Source: Halichondria panicea (Eukaryota > Porifera > Demospongiae > Suberitida > Halichondriidae). From it: 64,000 nt of DNA. The position numbers were made by a program, and so were the translations under genes. The notes under the pieces are model-generated. The model was given only the letters and a program-made list of their open reading frames with translations, did not search any database and was not told the origin of the DNA. Below are positions 49,591 to 60,533 of the stretch, one piece after another (positions within the stretch are counted from its first letter, which is position 1; every line of letters starts with the position of its first letter). Location of the stretch: NCBI RefSeq assembly GCF_963675165.1, contig NC_087391.1, forward strand, positions 5,736,126 through 5,800,125. Direction: 5' to 3'.

Positions 49591-51112
49591 ATGCGGTGGA
49601 CCAGACGTGCTACTAAGAAGCCTGTCCTGGTCATCTTGGGGCTCTGTGTAGTTGCAGGAGTGTTCCTGTTTATCAACAACCAGTCAGACATCCCTCAGGG
49701 CATTGTGGACAAGGTCAGTGCAGTAGCTCTAGCTGGATTATGAATGTGCTAAATGGGTGGTAGCTGATGTCTGAATGACTTGTTATATTGTACCTTGAGT
49801 GTGAGCAGAGCGTTGTATTACAATGCTCCCGCTCACACTCCAGGACAATTAACAGAACACTGATATGAGATAGTGGTAGTGGTGTCCCCTAACCTGATTA
49901 ACTCTATCCCTTTGTCTTCGATGCAAAGAGGCCTCAGCCATTGCTCAATAGTAGCATGACTGTGTGATGTATGATATCCTAAAGGAGGTGATTTCTTGGC
50001 TTATTAGTAATTATGTATTGAACTTGGCAACGTTCTCATTAATTAACGCATATCTTTTGACTACCTATAACAATTATTTTGGATGTAATTATAATGAATG
50101 ATGTATATTCAGCACTGCGTGACTGTGCATACAAAGTTAATACAGCACATTCCTGAGCTTGCGTACTGCCTCGCCCTCACAGCCACTAGTGAATCACAAG
50201 AAATCTGAGTCAGTGCTGGTAGACAATGTTCTCCTGGATACGCGTAGGGTACCACATAAACTAGAGCAGCCAGGCAAGAGGACCAATGATGGTGACGAAT
50301 TCAATCGCCAATACATGAAGAAAAGAGCTGACCTTCGAAAAGACCTTATAGATTCTGACTTGGCTAGAAAACACGCTGCAATTGATATTCAGAAATCACT
50401 TAGTAGTAGAAATATCAAACGAAAGATACCCTCAGATAAAAACGATCCACTCGTTCAAATCAAACTGAAAGAGGAAAGAAAATCACTAGGTTCAAAACTT
50501 CAGAATCGAATGAAAATGGCTCAAGAATCAAGGGACAGTGGCAAGCAGAGAAAGCTTCTTGTGGACAAGGTAGTTGGACCATTTGGTAAGCAGCCCACTA
50601 GCAGTCCACTGGAGAAGAAGCCTCAATCAATTGCTGTGCTGGGTGATTTTGACATGGAGTCATATCTCGGTGCTCAGAAGATGGTGAAAGGTGATGCTAT
50701 GAAGAGCTTCCAGTTCAACCAGATAGTTAGCGATGCTACCCGTCCTGACAGATATCTCAAGGATTACAGAAATTCCAAGTAAGAGGTCTATTCGTCTTAA
50801 TTGAATTACTGTACACTGATAGCTGTATAGTACAGCGCTTAATGCGTGGTTTGTATTGTCTGCTCTTGATGGCTTCATTTCTAGAGATAAGGACCATATT
50901 CCCCCACACTTGCATGTAGGTGTAAGAGCTCCCCTGCTGCTCAACACCAACAAGACAACCTCCCTCCAACCAGTGTCATCATCTGCTTCCATAATGAAGC
51001 TCGATCAGCTCTCCTCAGGACAATAGTCAGGTAAGAGCAACAAGCGTTGGAGTGTGTGCATAGTGACATGTGTGTGTGTGTGTGTGTGTGTGTATAGTGA
51101 CTGATGTGTGTC

Positions 51113-51143
<31 letters not shown>

Positions 51144-54100
51144 AGTGTGCTGAACAGAAGCCCTCCAAAGCTAATACAAGAGATCATTTTAGTGGATGAT
51201 TTCAGCCGTGATCGTAAGTGCTATTATTGTAGTTGAATCAATGACCTAACTATCTGCCCTACAGCACAAGATGGTGAACTGTTGCAAGCCATTCCTAAAG
51301 TTAAGTTGCTCCGTATGAAATCTAGACATGGTCTCATCAAGTCTCGGATTATTGGAACTGAAGAAGCCATTGGTCCAGTGGTGCTATTCCTGGACAGCCA
51401 TTGTGAGGCCACTCAGGGATGGTTAGAACCTCTCCTCAGTCGGATCAAGGAAGTGAGTAGTGCTTACCAATAGGAAAAGCATTTTAAGAGTTTAACCAAC
51501 TATGCAGCCTGGACTTTTTTGGACATTGTGTTATTATACCGATGGTGTAGATATCATGCACACCTCTTAGAGATGTGTGTTTCTTTTGTGCTGCAGAACT
51601 CGTCTCACGTTGTTTCACCAGTTATTGATATTCTGAACAAAGACGACATGAGCTACACACTGGCTAGCCCCGTGGTCAGAGGTGGGTTACATTAGTTACC
51701 CTATGAATTCCCCCAGGGCTTCCCCTACCATCTATTGAGGTCACAGGGAGTTTATACATGTAAGGGACAAGTGATAAAACCATCTTCCTGTATGTAAAAC
51801 ACAGTAGAATTGATTGCCTGTAACAAAACAATGCTACATCTCAGAAACAACATGATATCCGACTAGAAAAACATTTGCAATGTGAAAAATTGCTAGGATT
51901 GGCCAGGGGAACCACAAAAAAGCGTGGGAACAAGAAATCAGACGAGAGCATAACTCCAATCCGTTACAACGTCAATCACATGTATACTGGTAGTTTTCCC
52001 ATGTTTTCCCAGCCAATATGCCACGCAATTTTTACTGGTGGAGTGATGACCAATCCCTATATATATTTATTATACATCCATTTTAGAATGTGGGGCACAT
52101 AATCATGATGATTTGTGATGAATTGATGTTCCTAATACATGTAGTGTAGAGCAAAGGTACACACAGTCCATCCATGCGTAGTAACATGCACGGACCGTAC
52201 TGGTGACTGCATGGAATGATGTGGTGGATGGAAGCTGATAGGTGGATCTGGAACACAGTCTATTATTTAATATACTATGTATTGTACACGTTCATGACGT
52301 TGTAACGGATTGGAGTTATGCTCTCGTCTGATTTCTTGTTCCCACGCTTTTTTGTGGTTCCCCTGGCCAATCCTAGCAATTTTTCACATTGCAAATGTTT
52401 TTCTAGTCGGATTCCCTTTCTTTTTCAGTACAGTTTACGTATCATGACATACATAAGTGGAACGTCAAGAGGCAGTACAAGAAGAGAAGACAGGACTAAT
52501 CAGATATCTTCTCGAATATCTCTGGACTAATAATTATAGTATAATGAGTAATAATTTATTGCTTGATAATTATTTTGAATTTGCGAATCAGTATTAAATG
52601 ACAGCCATTTTAAGAGCATGATATCTAGCCAGTGCATATAGCATGCCTGTCAGAGAAAGGGAGCTAGAGCTGAACAGTGTGAAGAAAAGGAACACCTCAG
52701 GTTCTGGAAAAGCACTGCTGCACTGATTTTAGGCGCACGGTTTATTAGCCACGCCTATCTATTATTATTGGCCACAACACAATTGCTGAGTCATTAAAGA
52801 TGGCGGAATTGTCTAGGTAAGAGAAATAGAGACTGAGAGGTCTTCTGCCTCGTGGAAGCAATCGCAAATCTGAAGAAGCGCTTTGTAATCCAGGTTGTAG
52901 TCGTTTGGAAACCCTGTGCAGAATGTCCTGGAGATGGCTGTACTTGGAGTAAATGCTGGGCAAGAAACTTACTTACTTACTTACTCACTTACTTACTTAC
53001 TTACTTACTTAGTCAGTCAGACAAAGAGCGGTGAAACGTCGAAATAGTGCAATTTTTAAAATGAAAATATTCATTCATTAAAATGTTTATGGATTATGAA
53101 ATGAGAGATACAAAGAGAGAAAAGGCTAAATAAACTATCTGTTCAGCCAGTTTCTTGATGTGGCCTTTCCCTGCAGAGATAGAACAGTTTGAACATGAGT
53201 CAAAATAATTGAAATATTGCTAAACACGGGCAAACCCACTGCCAATCCTATGTAAAACCTACTGGTTTTACTAATAGATAGTGCAATAGATTCACTACAT
53301 TAATATTTGTTGTTTGTATATACTTAGCATTGTTTTGTACATGCATGTAGCTGCTCTGACTGGTTCTCTCACTGCAGGTGGTTTTGGGTCCAACCTTCAC
53401 TTCAAGTGGGACACAATGTCCTCTAAGGAGATGCAATCACGGTCTCCAGTGGACCCAATCAGGTACCAGCCACCCAACCATGGCACCACCTATACAGCTA
53501 TAGCTGTATATAACCCGGTCTAGCTATACACCACCACCACCACATGCACACATGCATTGTGAGCATGGTAACTAGCCAAACACTTGATCAGACATGCAGG
53601 CATACTATATAACCCCCCTCCCCCCACCCCTCTGGTGGTTTGCAGGACCCCTGCAATTGCTGGAGGGCTGTTTGCAGTGGACAAAACATGGTTTGAGCAC
53701 ATTGGTCTGTATGATGGACAGATGGAGATATGGGGAGGAGAGAATGTGGGTAAGTCTGCCTCAATTAGCTATAATTATAACAACTGGCTTCTTAATGTTG
53801 CTATAGTGGCAACAACCATTATGCTTATCTTAAGATCATTTGGTAAGAATTCCCCCTTACAATCTTGTTTTTCACGCCATGCCACACTCTCTCTGTCTCC
53901 TGCCACCACATGCAGAGTTGTCCCTATAATCAAGAGTATAATTATGATAGAGAAGAGAGTATCGAACGGTGTATGCGGAGAGTAACGTGACTTCCCCTGT
54001 ATCTGTCACAAGCTTGGAATTTCGCATGCACACTGACCAATCCAAGGGTGGGTGATGTAATCTATCAAGAAAGTAGATTACATCACCCACACTTGGATGG

Positions 54101-55691
54101 GTTGACAGATTACATCACCCACGCTTGGATTGGTCAGTGTGCAAATTCCAAGCTTGTGACAGATACAGGGGAAGTCACGTTACTCTCCGCATACATCTGA
54201 TGTACAGTATGCCTACGTTCGATACTCTCTTCTCTATCATATACTCTTGCTATGATGATACATGTGCATGCATGCACACGCAGAGCTATCCCTGCGAGTG
54301 TGGATGTGTGGAGGTAGTATGGAGATCATTCCTTGTTCTCATGTTGGCCATATCTTCCGGTCAGCCATGCCATACTCGTTTGGAGAGGGGAACTCTTACC
54401 ACAGTACTGTTACAAGGTGAGGGGTGACCTTCAGCTAGTGCATCCATTGAAGTGTTTCGAATCCTGGGAGTAAGTAATTACTATAATTTTTTGAAGCTTT
54501 ATAAAAATAGATTAGCTTGTGGTACACCTAATACAACCTGTACTAATCTCATGAGAGAAAAGTGTAAGTCAACCAGCCACTAGTCCACTACAGTGTCCAC
54601 ATAGTGGCTATAGCTACACACTACTCTATTTAAGAGCAACTCCTGCTTCAAGTGAGGTGAAATTGAACTAGTATTTTTGTGTGGTTGCCTATATAGGAAC
54701 ATTAGACGCACTGTTGAGGTCTGGATGGACTCCTACAAGCCATACTATTATGAGCAGAATCCTTTTGCTCTCAAGGTGGATTTTGGAGAGTAAGTAGCTA
54801 TTACTAGCCATGCATGTATGCACGTAATTATTCACACTCAACCCATACTGTCCATATAGTAAGGAAGCAACCACTTGTATCTTAAATGTGTTCATCCTTT
54901 CCATTCAGTATTTCAGAGAGACAAGAGTTGAGAGAGCAGTTGCATTGCAAGTCATTTCAATGGTTCTTGGATAACGTCTACCCCCAGTTTAGGTGAGTAT
55001 ACATTCATTCTAGATATCTCACTGATAAATCACATGTCAGGTCATGCTGCATGCGTGTTACATGCAACATGCAATGAAATTATTTGTCTTGCAGTGCTCC
55101 ACCAATTCAAGACTTCACTTATGGTAAACTGCGCACCATTGGCAGTGGTCTGTGCCTGGATGCTAGGAGGTCATTTGCTAGTCAGCCAGTGGACCTCAGT
55201 CAGTGCTCCCCAACCAAAGACAAGTCTGTCAAGGGACAGGTAAACACTAACTGTATGGTAACACCAACTACCTTATCTATATGCCACATCTACTATCTAT
55301 ATGCCACATCTACAAGTTTGTGTAATTTTGTCTCCTGTAAAGTTGTTGCTCCTGTAAAGTTGTTGTTGTATTGGTATATTCTCAGCAGCAGATATTGATA
55401 GTTTGTTTTTCCTTTTTTCTTGTCCTGCAGTCGTGGTCTATGTACTCCAAGGGAGGTGTCAAGCAGCGAACTCTGTGCCTCTCTTACATGAACAATCTGT
55501 TCACTCTACAACAGTGTAACTCTCAGGACATGGCTCAAAGCTTCCAGCTCCAGTCTAATGGTCTCTTGGTGCACACTGCAACCCAACACTGTGCTACCAG
55601 TAGCAATGAGGAGCACCTCACTCTAGTACAATGTGACACTGAACACAATACAGACACTTCTATTGAATGGGATTTTGTTATATCAACATGA
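49591..55691 (+). CDS. GALNT: Polypeptide N-acetylgalactosaminyltransferase
   Basis: Thirteen exons: 49591-49713, 50183-50778, 50920-51030, 51146-51213, 51265-51452, 51597-51681, 53378-53462, 53646-53749, 54284-54416, 54697-54789, 54909-54992, 55095-55239, 55431-55691; 691 residues, in frame. Type II Golgi protein: basic start, anchor [17 protein letters not shown] (about 12-28), long charged stem (42-240). GT27 catalytic domain: [13 protein letters not shown] near 262, the metal-binding DSH in LFLDSHCE near 340, [20 protein letters not shown] near 450, [10 protein letters not shown]-terminal ricin-type lectin domain from about 557 ([16 protein letters not shown], three-repeat pattern). The enzyme starts mucin-type O-glycosylation by adding GalNAc to Ser/Thr. 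The paralogue group is not decided. Introns hold two foldback elements and several microsatellites. Confidence 0.95.
51857..52412. mobile_element. Foldback element with about 117-bp terminal inverted repeats
   Basis: Left arm 51857-51974 (atccgactagaaaaacattt ... ccgttacaacgtca); right arm 52295-52412 is its near-perfect inverse complement. A 320-bp loop lies between. In the GALNT intron after exon 51597-51681. No ORF. Target duplication not resolved. Different from the 330-bp palindrome family. Confidence 0.85.
52969..53014. repeat. (ACTT)n microsatellite
   Basis: About eleven acttactt units in the same GALNT intron, followed by gtcagtcag. Confidence 0.95.
53931..54249. mobile_element. Foldback element with about 120-130-bp inverted arms
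   Basis: Left arm begins caagagtataattatgatag and right arm ends ctatcatatactcttg. Arms share agagagtatcgaacg, gcggagagtaacgtgacttc, gacagatacagggg and aagcttg. The centre has three copies of gattacatcaccca in alternating orientation. Lies in the intron before GALNT exon 54284-54416. Confidence 0.85.
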
Positions 55692-55862
55692 TTGTTTGTT
55701 TTTTCTCCATCACAAATCAACCTGGAGGCCCACCCCCCACCTATAGTTTTCTAGTGCGCATGCCTATGACAGAACCACGGGTATAATATATAATTATCTC
55801 AATCGCACATGTCGCACAAGCTCTAGTGCGGTGACAGTGAGAGCTACAGATCTACCGTAATT

Positions 55863-56093
55863 ATGCAAGCAGCAGTGAAGGAAAGCGCCCGGTGTATAAT
55901 GAAAGACTCGAGGCTAGTCCCTGGAATACTGAAAACTCCTAGAGCAATGCTGAACAGTGCATCTGGACCTGATGGAAAGAACATGCAAGGTAAAGTTGCA
56001 GCAGCAATACAAGTTCAGTTCAGTGTAGCTCCTCTAGCAGATAACAGTGTGTTTAACAATAATAAAAGCATCCAGACAGATAGCACAAATTAA
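55863..56093 (+). CDS. Unrecognised small protein, 76 residues
   Basis: ATG frame MQAAVKESARCIMKDSRLVP ... SIQTDSTN ending in TAA, with ccgtaattatg context. No signal peptide or membrane segment. It is basic at first, with a VPGILKTPR motif, and polar later (VFNNNKSIQTD). It ends 50 bp before the 3' end of DNAL1 on the other strand. An internal caag|gtaaag could be a donor, so the real protein may be spliced. I do not recognise a family. About 170 bp separate it from GALNT. Confidence 0.4.
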   Translation: MQAAVKESARCIMKDSRLVPGILKTPRAMLNSASGPDGKNMQGKVAAAIQVQFSVAPLADNSVFNNNKSIQTDSTN

Positions 56094-56143
56094 ATAAGTG
56101 TGTATATAGATCTATTATAAGCAATTTAGGGGTCTAATAGTTA

Positions 56144-58312
56144 TTATTGTTCTTCCTCATCGTCTGCTTGACCCACCACTGGAACCCCATCCAACTTCTT
56201 CAGTTTGGGCACTCTCTTGAGAGCCTGCTCCCTCCAGTCTCCATCACCTGAGTGCTTCTCCTCTAGGGGATTGCCTGTATGGCCATAATAATTATGTCAT
56301 AATAATTATGTATTTGTATAGGCATGAACAGCCAGTATGCTATAATTATCACCAATTTAACTCCATACATAATATGCAAAGTTAGCAGGTTAGTGAACAA
56401 GCTAGCCGGTGTGCTATAGTTCACCAACTCCATATAATTCCTTATTTTCCAAAACCACGGGAATTGGGTTAGTTAACCATAGCATACCGCCTAGCTTGTT
56501 CTTACCTACAAATACGAGGTCCTCCAAGTTCTGTAGCTCACCAAGCTTCTGGAACTCACTCCATTCTTTGACATTATTGTTAGACATGTACAGCACCTAA
56601 GTATAGTTGCAATATCAGCAAACAGACAATATACACCTACATTGCCAACTGAACCATAACTTATACAAACTCTCGAATACTAAACAACTGACTACCTTTA
56701 GCTTAGCGAGCACTGTAATGCCTTTCAGCTTCTCAATATTGTTGTATGAGATCCACAATTGTTGGAGAGTGTCAGCAACTGCTTCCTGTACAGTTGGTGT
56801 GAACACATCTATAGAGCATAGCTAACCTTACCAGACCAGTGATGTTCTTGATGAGGTTTCTGCCCAACGAGAGAGTCACCAAATTCTCTATGGTATATAT
56901 ATATACATTATAACTAGATTGAAATTTGAGTAGGTAGTCTACAGTCCATATTGTTTACAGACTTGTGCAAAAGCAATTTTTGATCTTAACTGATGGTGAC
57001 TATTCATAGTGTGCAGTCTCTACCTAATCCTCCGTACTAATCACAGGGACCTCCTCGTTCCGTGGGTACCAGTACATGTCCCTCACTTGTGCACATTGTG
57101 TTAATGCATGTACATGTGTTGTTATTGCATGCTTCCTCTCTATCACAAAGGCCTGAGGTTACAATTAACCCTAGCCCCATCTCACTGGCTCTATCTCTTC
57201 CCAGGCCCCAGACATACCAGGCAGGCAGTCAACAATAGCCCTAGGCCCACATTACACAAGGTCTTTCGTTGGTCTAAAGTGGACCACGGACCCCAAACTT
57301 ATTCGTTAATAGCCATGATGCAATTACACCTAATTATTTTCAAAACAGTGATGCCCAAAAATACTACAGTCATTTACATGTAATCTACAGTAGAACCTCG
57401 ATTATCCGGACACCTTGGTTCCAGAGGCAGGCCGGATAACGAATACATAAACCACGCCTGGATCCACCCACTTTATTGATAAACAGCAGTGTCACATGGT
57501 TGCCTGCGCATGCGCAAAAGATAAACAGGCCTGTCTCCATAGTAACAGCTGCAATGCGCATGCGCATTTAAGGGACAAGCCCATTTTCTAAAAAGAAAAT
57601 TGCCAAGCCGGATAATCGAGGTTCCGGACAATGGAGGGCCAGATAATCGAGGTTCTACTGTATACACAATACTATCAGTCACATGTATGAAATTAGTGAT
57701 ACAGCACTTACTCAATCCGTTGAGGTTGCTTATCTTCTCAATGCAGTTGGAGGACAGGGACAGTGTCCTGCAGGGGAGGACAAGATGAAACCATTCATTA
57801 ACCAATGGACATTTGAATAATGAGCATACCCAACAATGACTATACACTCAACGCATCACTGTTTATAATTTATTTTTCATGCCAACATTATTTTACATCC
57901 TGTCCCATTTTTTGTCAACAATAAAAGGAGCGTGTCTTACTCGCAGTTTGCCAGTGTTGACAGTGATGCATCCATCTTCTCAATGGGAGGGAGCTGCATG
58001 TACAGGTGTATCTTTTTTGCCTCTTTTGGATCCTCCCCTGTCTTTACAGCCTAAAACAAAGAGGTGGATTAGGGTAGCAAGGTAGACAGTTTGGAATTAC
58101 CCATTTTGAAATGGCGTCCTTTATGCTTGTCCCTTTTGACTGAGTGCATGGAGTGCATGGTTCATGGTAGGGAACAAATTAATTTAACCTACCTACATGT
58201 GTACACTATATAATTATAAATAATTTTTAATTAAAGTCACAGTGTGTACAGTCAAATCACACTGGTCAGATGGAAGGGAACACAACAACAGCAGCTAGGG
58301 ATTGCTTACCAT
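56144..58312 (-). CDS. DNAL1: Axonemal dynein light chain 1
   Basis: Eight exons, minus strand: 58310-58312 (ATG only), 58101-58139, 57941-58050, 57712-57767, 56832-56887, 56696-56785, 56506-56596, 56144-56274; 191 residues (human 190). Leucine-rich repeat protein: N-terminus [14 protein letters not shown], then [20 protein letters not shown], repeats [71 protein letters not shown], and a C-terminal cap [20 protein letters not shown] with an acidic tail. It binds the motor domain of the outer-arm gamma dynein heavy chain and tunes ciliary beating, which fits a flagellated animal. The start codon is the last three bases of the first exon. Confidence 0.94.
57388..57660. mobile_element. Pogo/Tigger-like MITE in a DNAL1 intron
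   Basis: 273 bp, same termini and core as the copy at 17613-17904 (cagtagaacctcgattatcc ... gaggttctactg), flanked by TA. It differs by scattered substitutions and about 20 bp of deletion. Confidence 0.85.
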
Positions 58313-58475
58313 TCTGTAGCTGTACTCCTGTATCTGGACGCCTGGCCGGCTGTGAACAACTTCCTGCACTGGAGGATTGGGGGATGTTTGTTGCATAGGA
58401 ACAGCTAGAGGGGAGGGGCTCTATTGTATAGCTGACACAGCACTTCTGAGCCAAAGCTGTGGCCTGAATCACACA
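58313..58475. promoter_or_regulatory. Compact bidirectional promoter, DNAL1 / OTUB1
   Basis: Only 163 bp between start codons. No TATA box seen. Confidence 0.5.
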
Positions 58476-59116
58476 ATGGCCGAGGGACAGCAACAACAAC
58501 CCGAGGGTACTTCAAACCTCCTCACAGATGGTACACTAATAATGTACAGTAGCTATCACTATCTTTGTAATTATATCTGTGTCTCTACAGTGTACAATAT
58601 TGATGAGGCTACCATGGCTCAAGTGGACGAGATACAGAAACAGGTTTGCCATTACCTCCCACAACAAGAGCACTAACGACCCCCCACACAGCTAGAGCCC
58701 TAACTACCCCCCACACAGCTAGAGCACTAACAACCCCCCACACAGCTAGAGCACTAACACCCCCACACAGGTTGCCAGTGGCAGTGAGTTGGTGGGAGAA
58801 TTGGAGGAGCTCAGTTCACTAGAGACCGAGTATTCACACGACGATGCTGTCTATCAAGCTAAGATACAGGTGCTTTAATACTGATAGAGTGTGTGTACTG
58901 TACCTCATGTATTCCCCCTGACAGGATTTGAAGGGCAAGTATTGCAAGTTGCGACGGACGCGAGGTGATGGAAACTGTTTCTTTAGAGCGTTCACATTTG
59001 CTTACATGGAGAGTCTGGTCCAGGACGCCAGTGACTTGGAGAGGTGTGTGTGTGTGTGTGTGGGTGGGTGTGGGTGGTGAGTGTGTGGGTGTGTGTGTGT
59101 GTGTGTGGGTGTGGGT

Positions 59117-59173
<57 letters not shown>

Positions 59174-59259
59174 TGAGTGTGTGTGTGGGTATGTGTGGGT
59201 GTGTGTGTGTGTGGGTGTGTGGGTGGTGAGTGTGTGTGTGTGTGTGGGTGGTGAGTGTG

Positions 59260-59294
<35 letters not shown>

Positions 59295-59311
59295 GTGGGT
59301 GTGGATGGGTG

Positions 59312-59356
<45 letters not shown>

Positions 59357-60391
59357 GATGGGTGGTGAGTGTGGGTGTGTGGGAGTGTGTGTGTAACACT
59401 GGATATTCAGGTTTCGTGCAGCAGTGATGGGGATCAGAGATGGTTTATTGGCCAATGGCTACCCCTCGTTCACTTTGGAGGACTTCCATGACAATGTAAG
59501 TAGATATAATGCCCCAGTAATATCTTAGCTTGTAGCTCTCTCTGTCTTAATAAACTTCTTTGCTAGTTTATTGATGCTCTGGAGTCCACAGCACAGCCTG
59601 AGGTAACAGTGGGGAGTCTAACTAAAGTGAGTGTCAGTGTCGTCCATACTGTGTATGCGTCACACTCCATTGCAGACATTCCAAGATCCTGGACTCTCTG
59701 ACTATCTTGTGTGCTATGTGAGGATACTCACCTCCGGCTACCTGCAAGCCAATGAAGAGTTGTATGGGGCATTCGTTGATGGAGGGAGAACTGTCAAAGA
59801 GTACTGTAGTCAGGTACGTGGGTGTGTGTGGTGTGTGGTGTGTGGTGTGTGGCTACTATATAGGGCTGAGTATTATCTCAAAAAAGATCAAAGCCTGCCA
59901 CTGTGTAGTGGTTGCTCTGCTATTGGTACATTTCTAGCCATTGTTTGTGGCAGTGGTTTATAGTAGCTAGTCATCAGTCACAGTCTGACAGTTCCAGGAC
60001 AGTGTTCACCAACCAGACTCACTCCTGACAGTTCCAGGACAGTGTTCACCAACCAGACTCACTCCTTCTTCAACAACGATAAAAATGTTATCAAATGTAG
60101 TGCCCATCCCTCTTAACTTTTTTCCTGAAATGTTAGTGAATTGTATGCAGTTTGTCCTAATATTACTACCTCATCCCCTGATAGGAGGTGGAGCCCATGT
60201 ATCGTGAGTGTGATCACCTCCACATCAGTGCTCTGACAGCAGCCGTGGGTGTGAGTGTGCGTGTGCAGTACATGGACCGAGGGGAAGGGGGTGTGGTCAA
60301 TCACCATGACTTCCCAGAGGGGGTGGAGCCTCGACTACATGTACTCTATAGACCTGGACACTATGACATTCTGTACCCTCACACTAACTGA
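58476..60391 (+). CDS. OTUB1: Ubiquitin thioesterase OTUB1
   Basis: Eight exons: 58476-58530, 58591-58643, 58771-58869, 58925-59043, 59411-59495, 59567-59626, 59676-59813, 60185-60391; 271 residues, the length of the human protein. OTU cysteine protease: the RGDGNCFFRAF motif holds the catalytic Asp and Cys. The catalytic His lies in YRPGHYDILYP at the end, followed by PHTN. The N-terminal arm (QVDEIQKQVASGSELVGELE) corresponds to the part that contacts donor ubiquitin and E2. OTUB1 cleaves Lys48-linked ubiquitin and inhibits Ubc13-type E2s in cytoplasm and nucleus. The donor of exon 4 merges with a 350-bp (GT)n array. Confidence 0.95.
58676..58766 (+). repeat. Short tandem repeat in OTUB1 intron 2
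   Basis: Four units of about 28 bp (cccccacacagctagagc followed by actaacaac), running into the exon 3 acceptor. Confidence 0.85.
59044..59397 (+). repeat. (GT)n / ggtgagtgtgtg compound array starting at a splice donor
   Basis: About 350 bp of GT with gggtggtgagtgtg interruptions. It fills the OTUB1 intron after exon 4 and includes the donor itself (gagag|gtgtgtgt). Several gtgagt words inside would be better donors than the one used. Confidence 0.95.
59984..60066 (+). repeat. 41-bp direct duplication in OTUB1 intron
   Basis: ctgacagttccaggacagtg followed by ttcaccaaccagactcactcc occurs twice back to back. Confidence 0.9.
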
Positions 60392-60533
60392 TCCATCAGT
60401 CTCATCAGTCTCTCATGAATCACACTAGCTAATTATCATAAATAATTTATTATTCTTATAAGAAAGTGAAGACTGTGTATTCATTGAAACAAGCAATATA
60501 ACGTTGACAAAAATAAAACATTGCACAAGTGAG

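Noticed and set aside
58859-59455. 198-codon Thr/His frame, minus strand
   Set aside because: Antisense of the (GT)n array and of OTUB1 exons.
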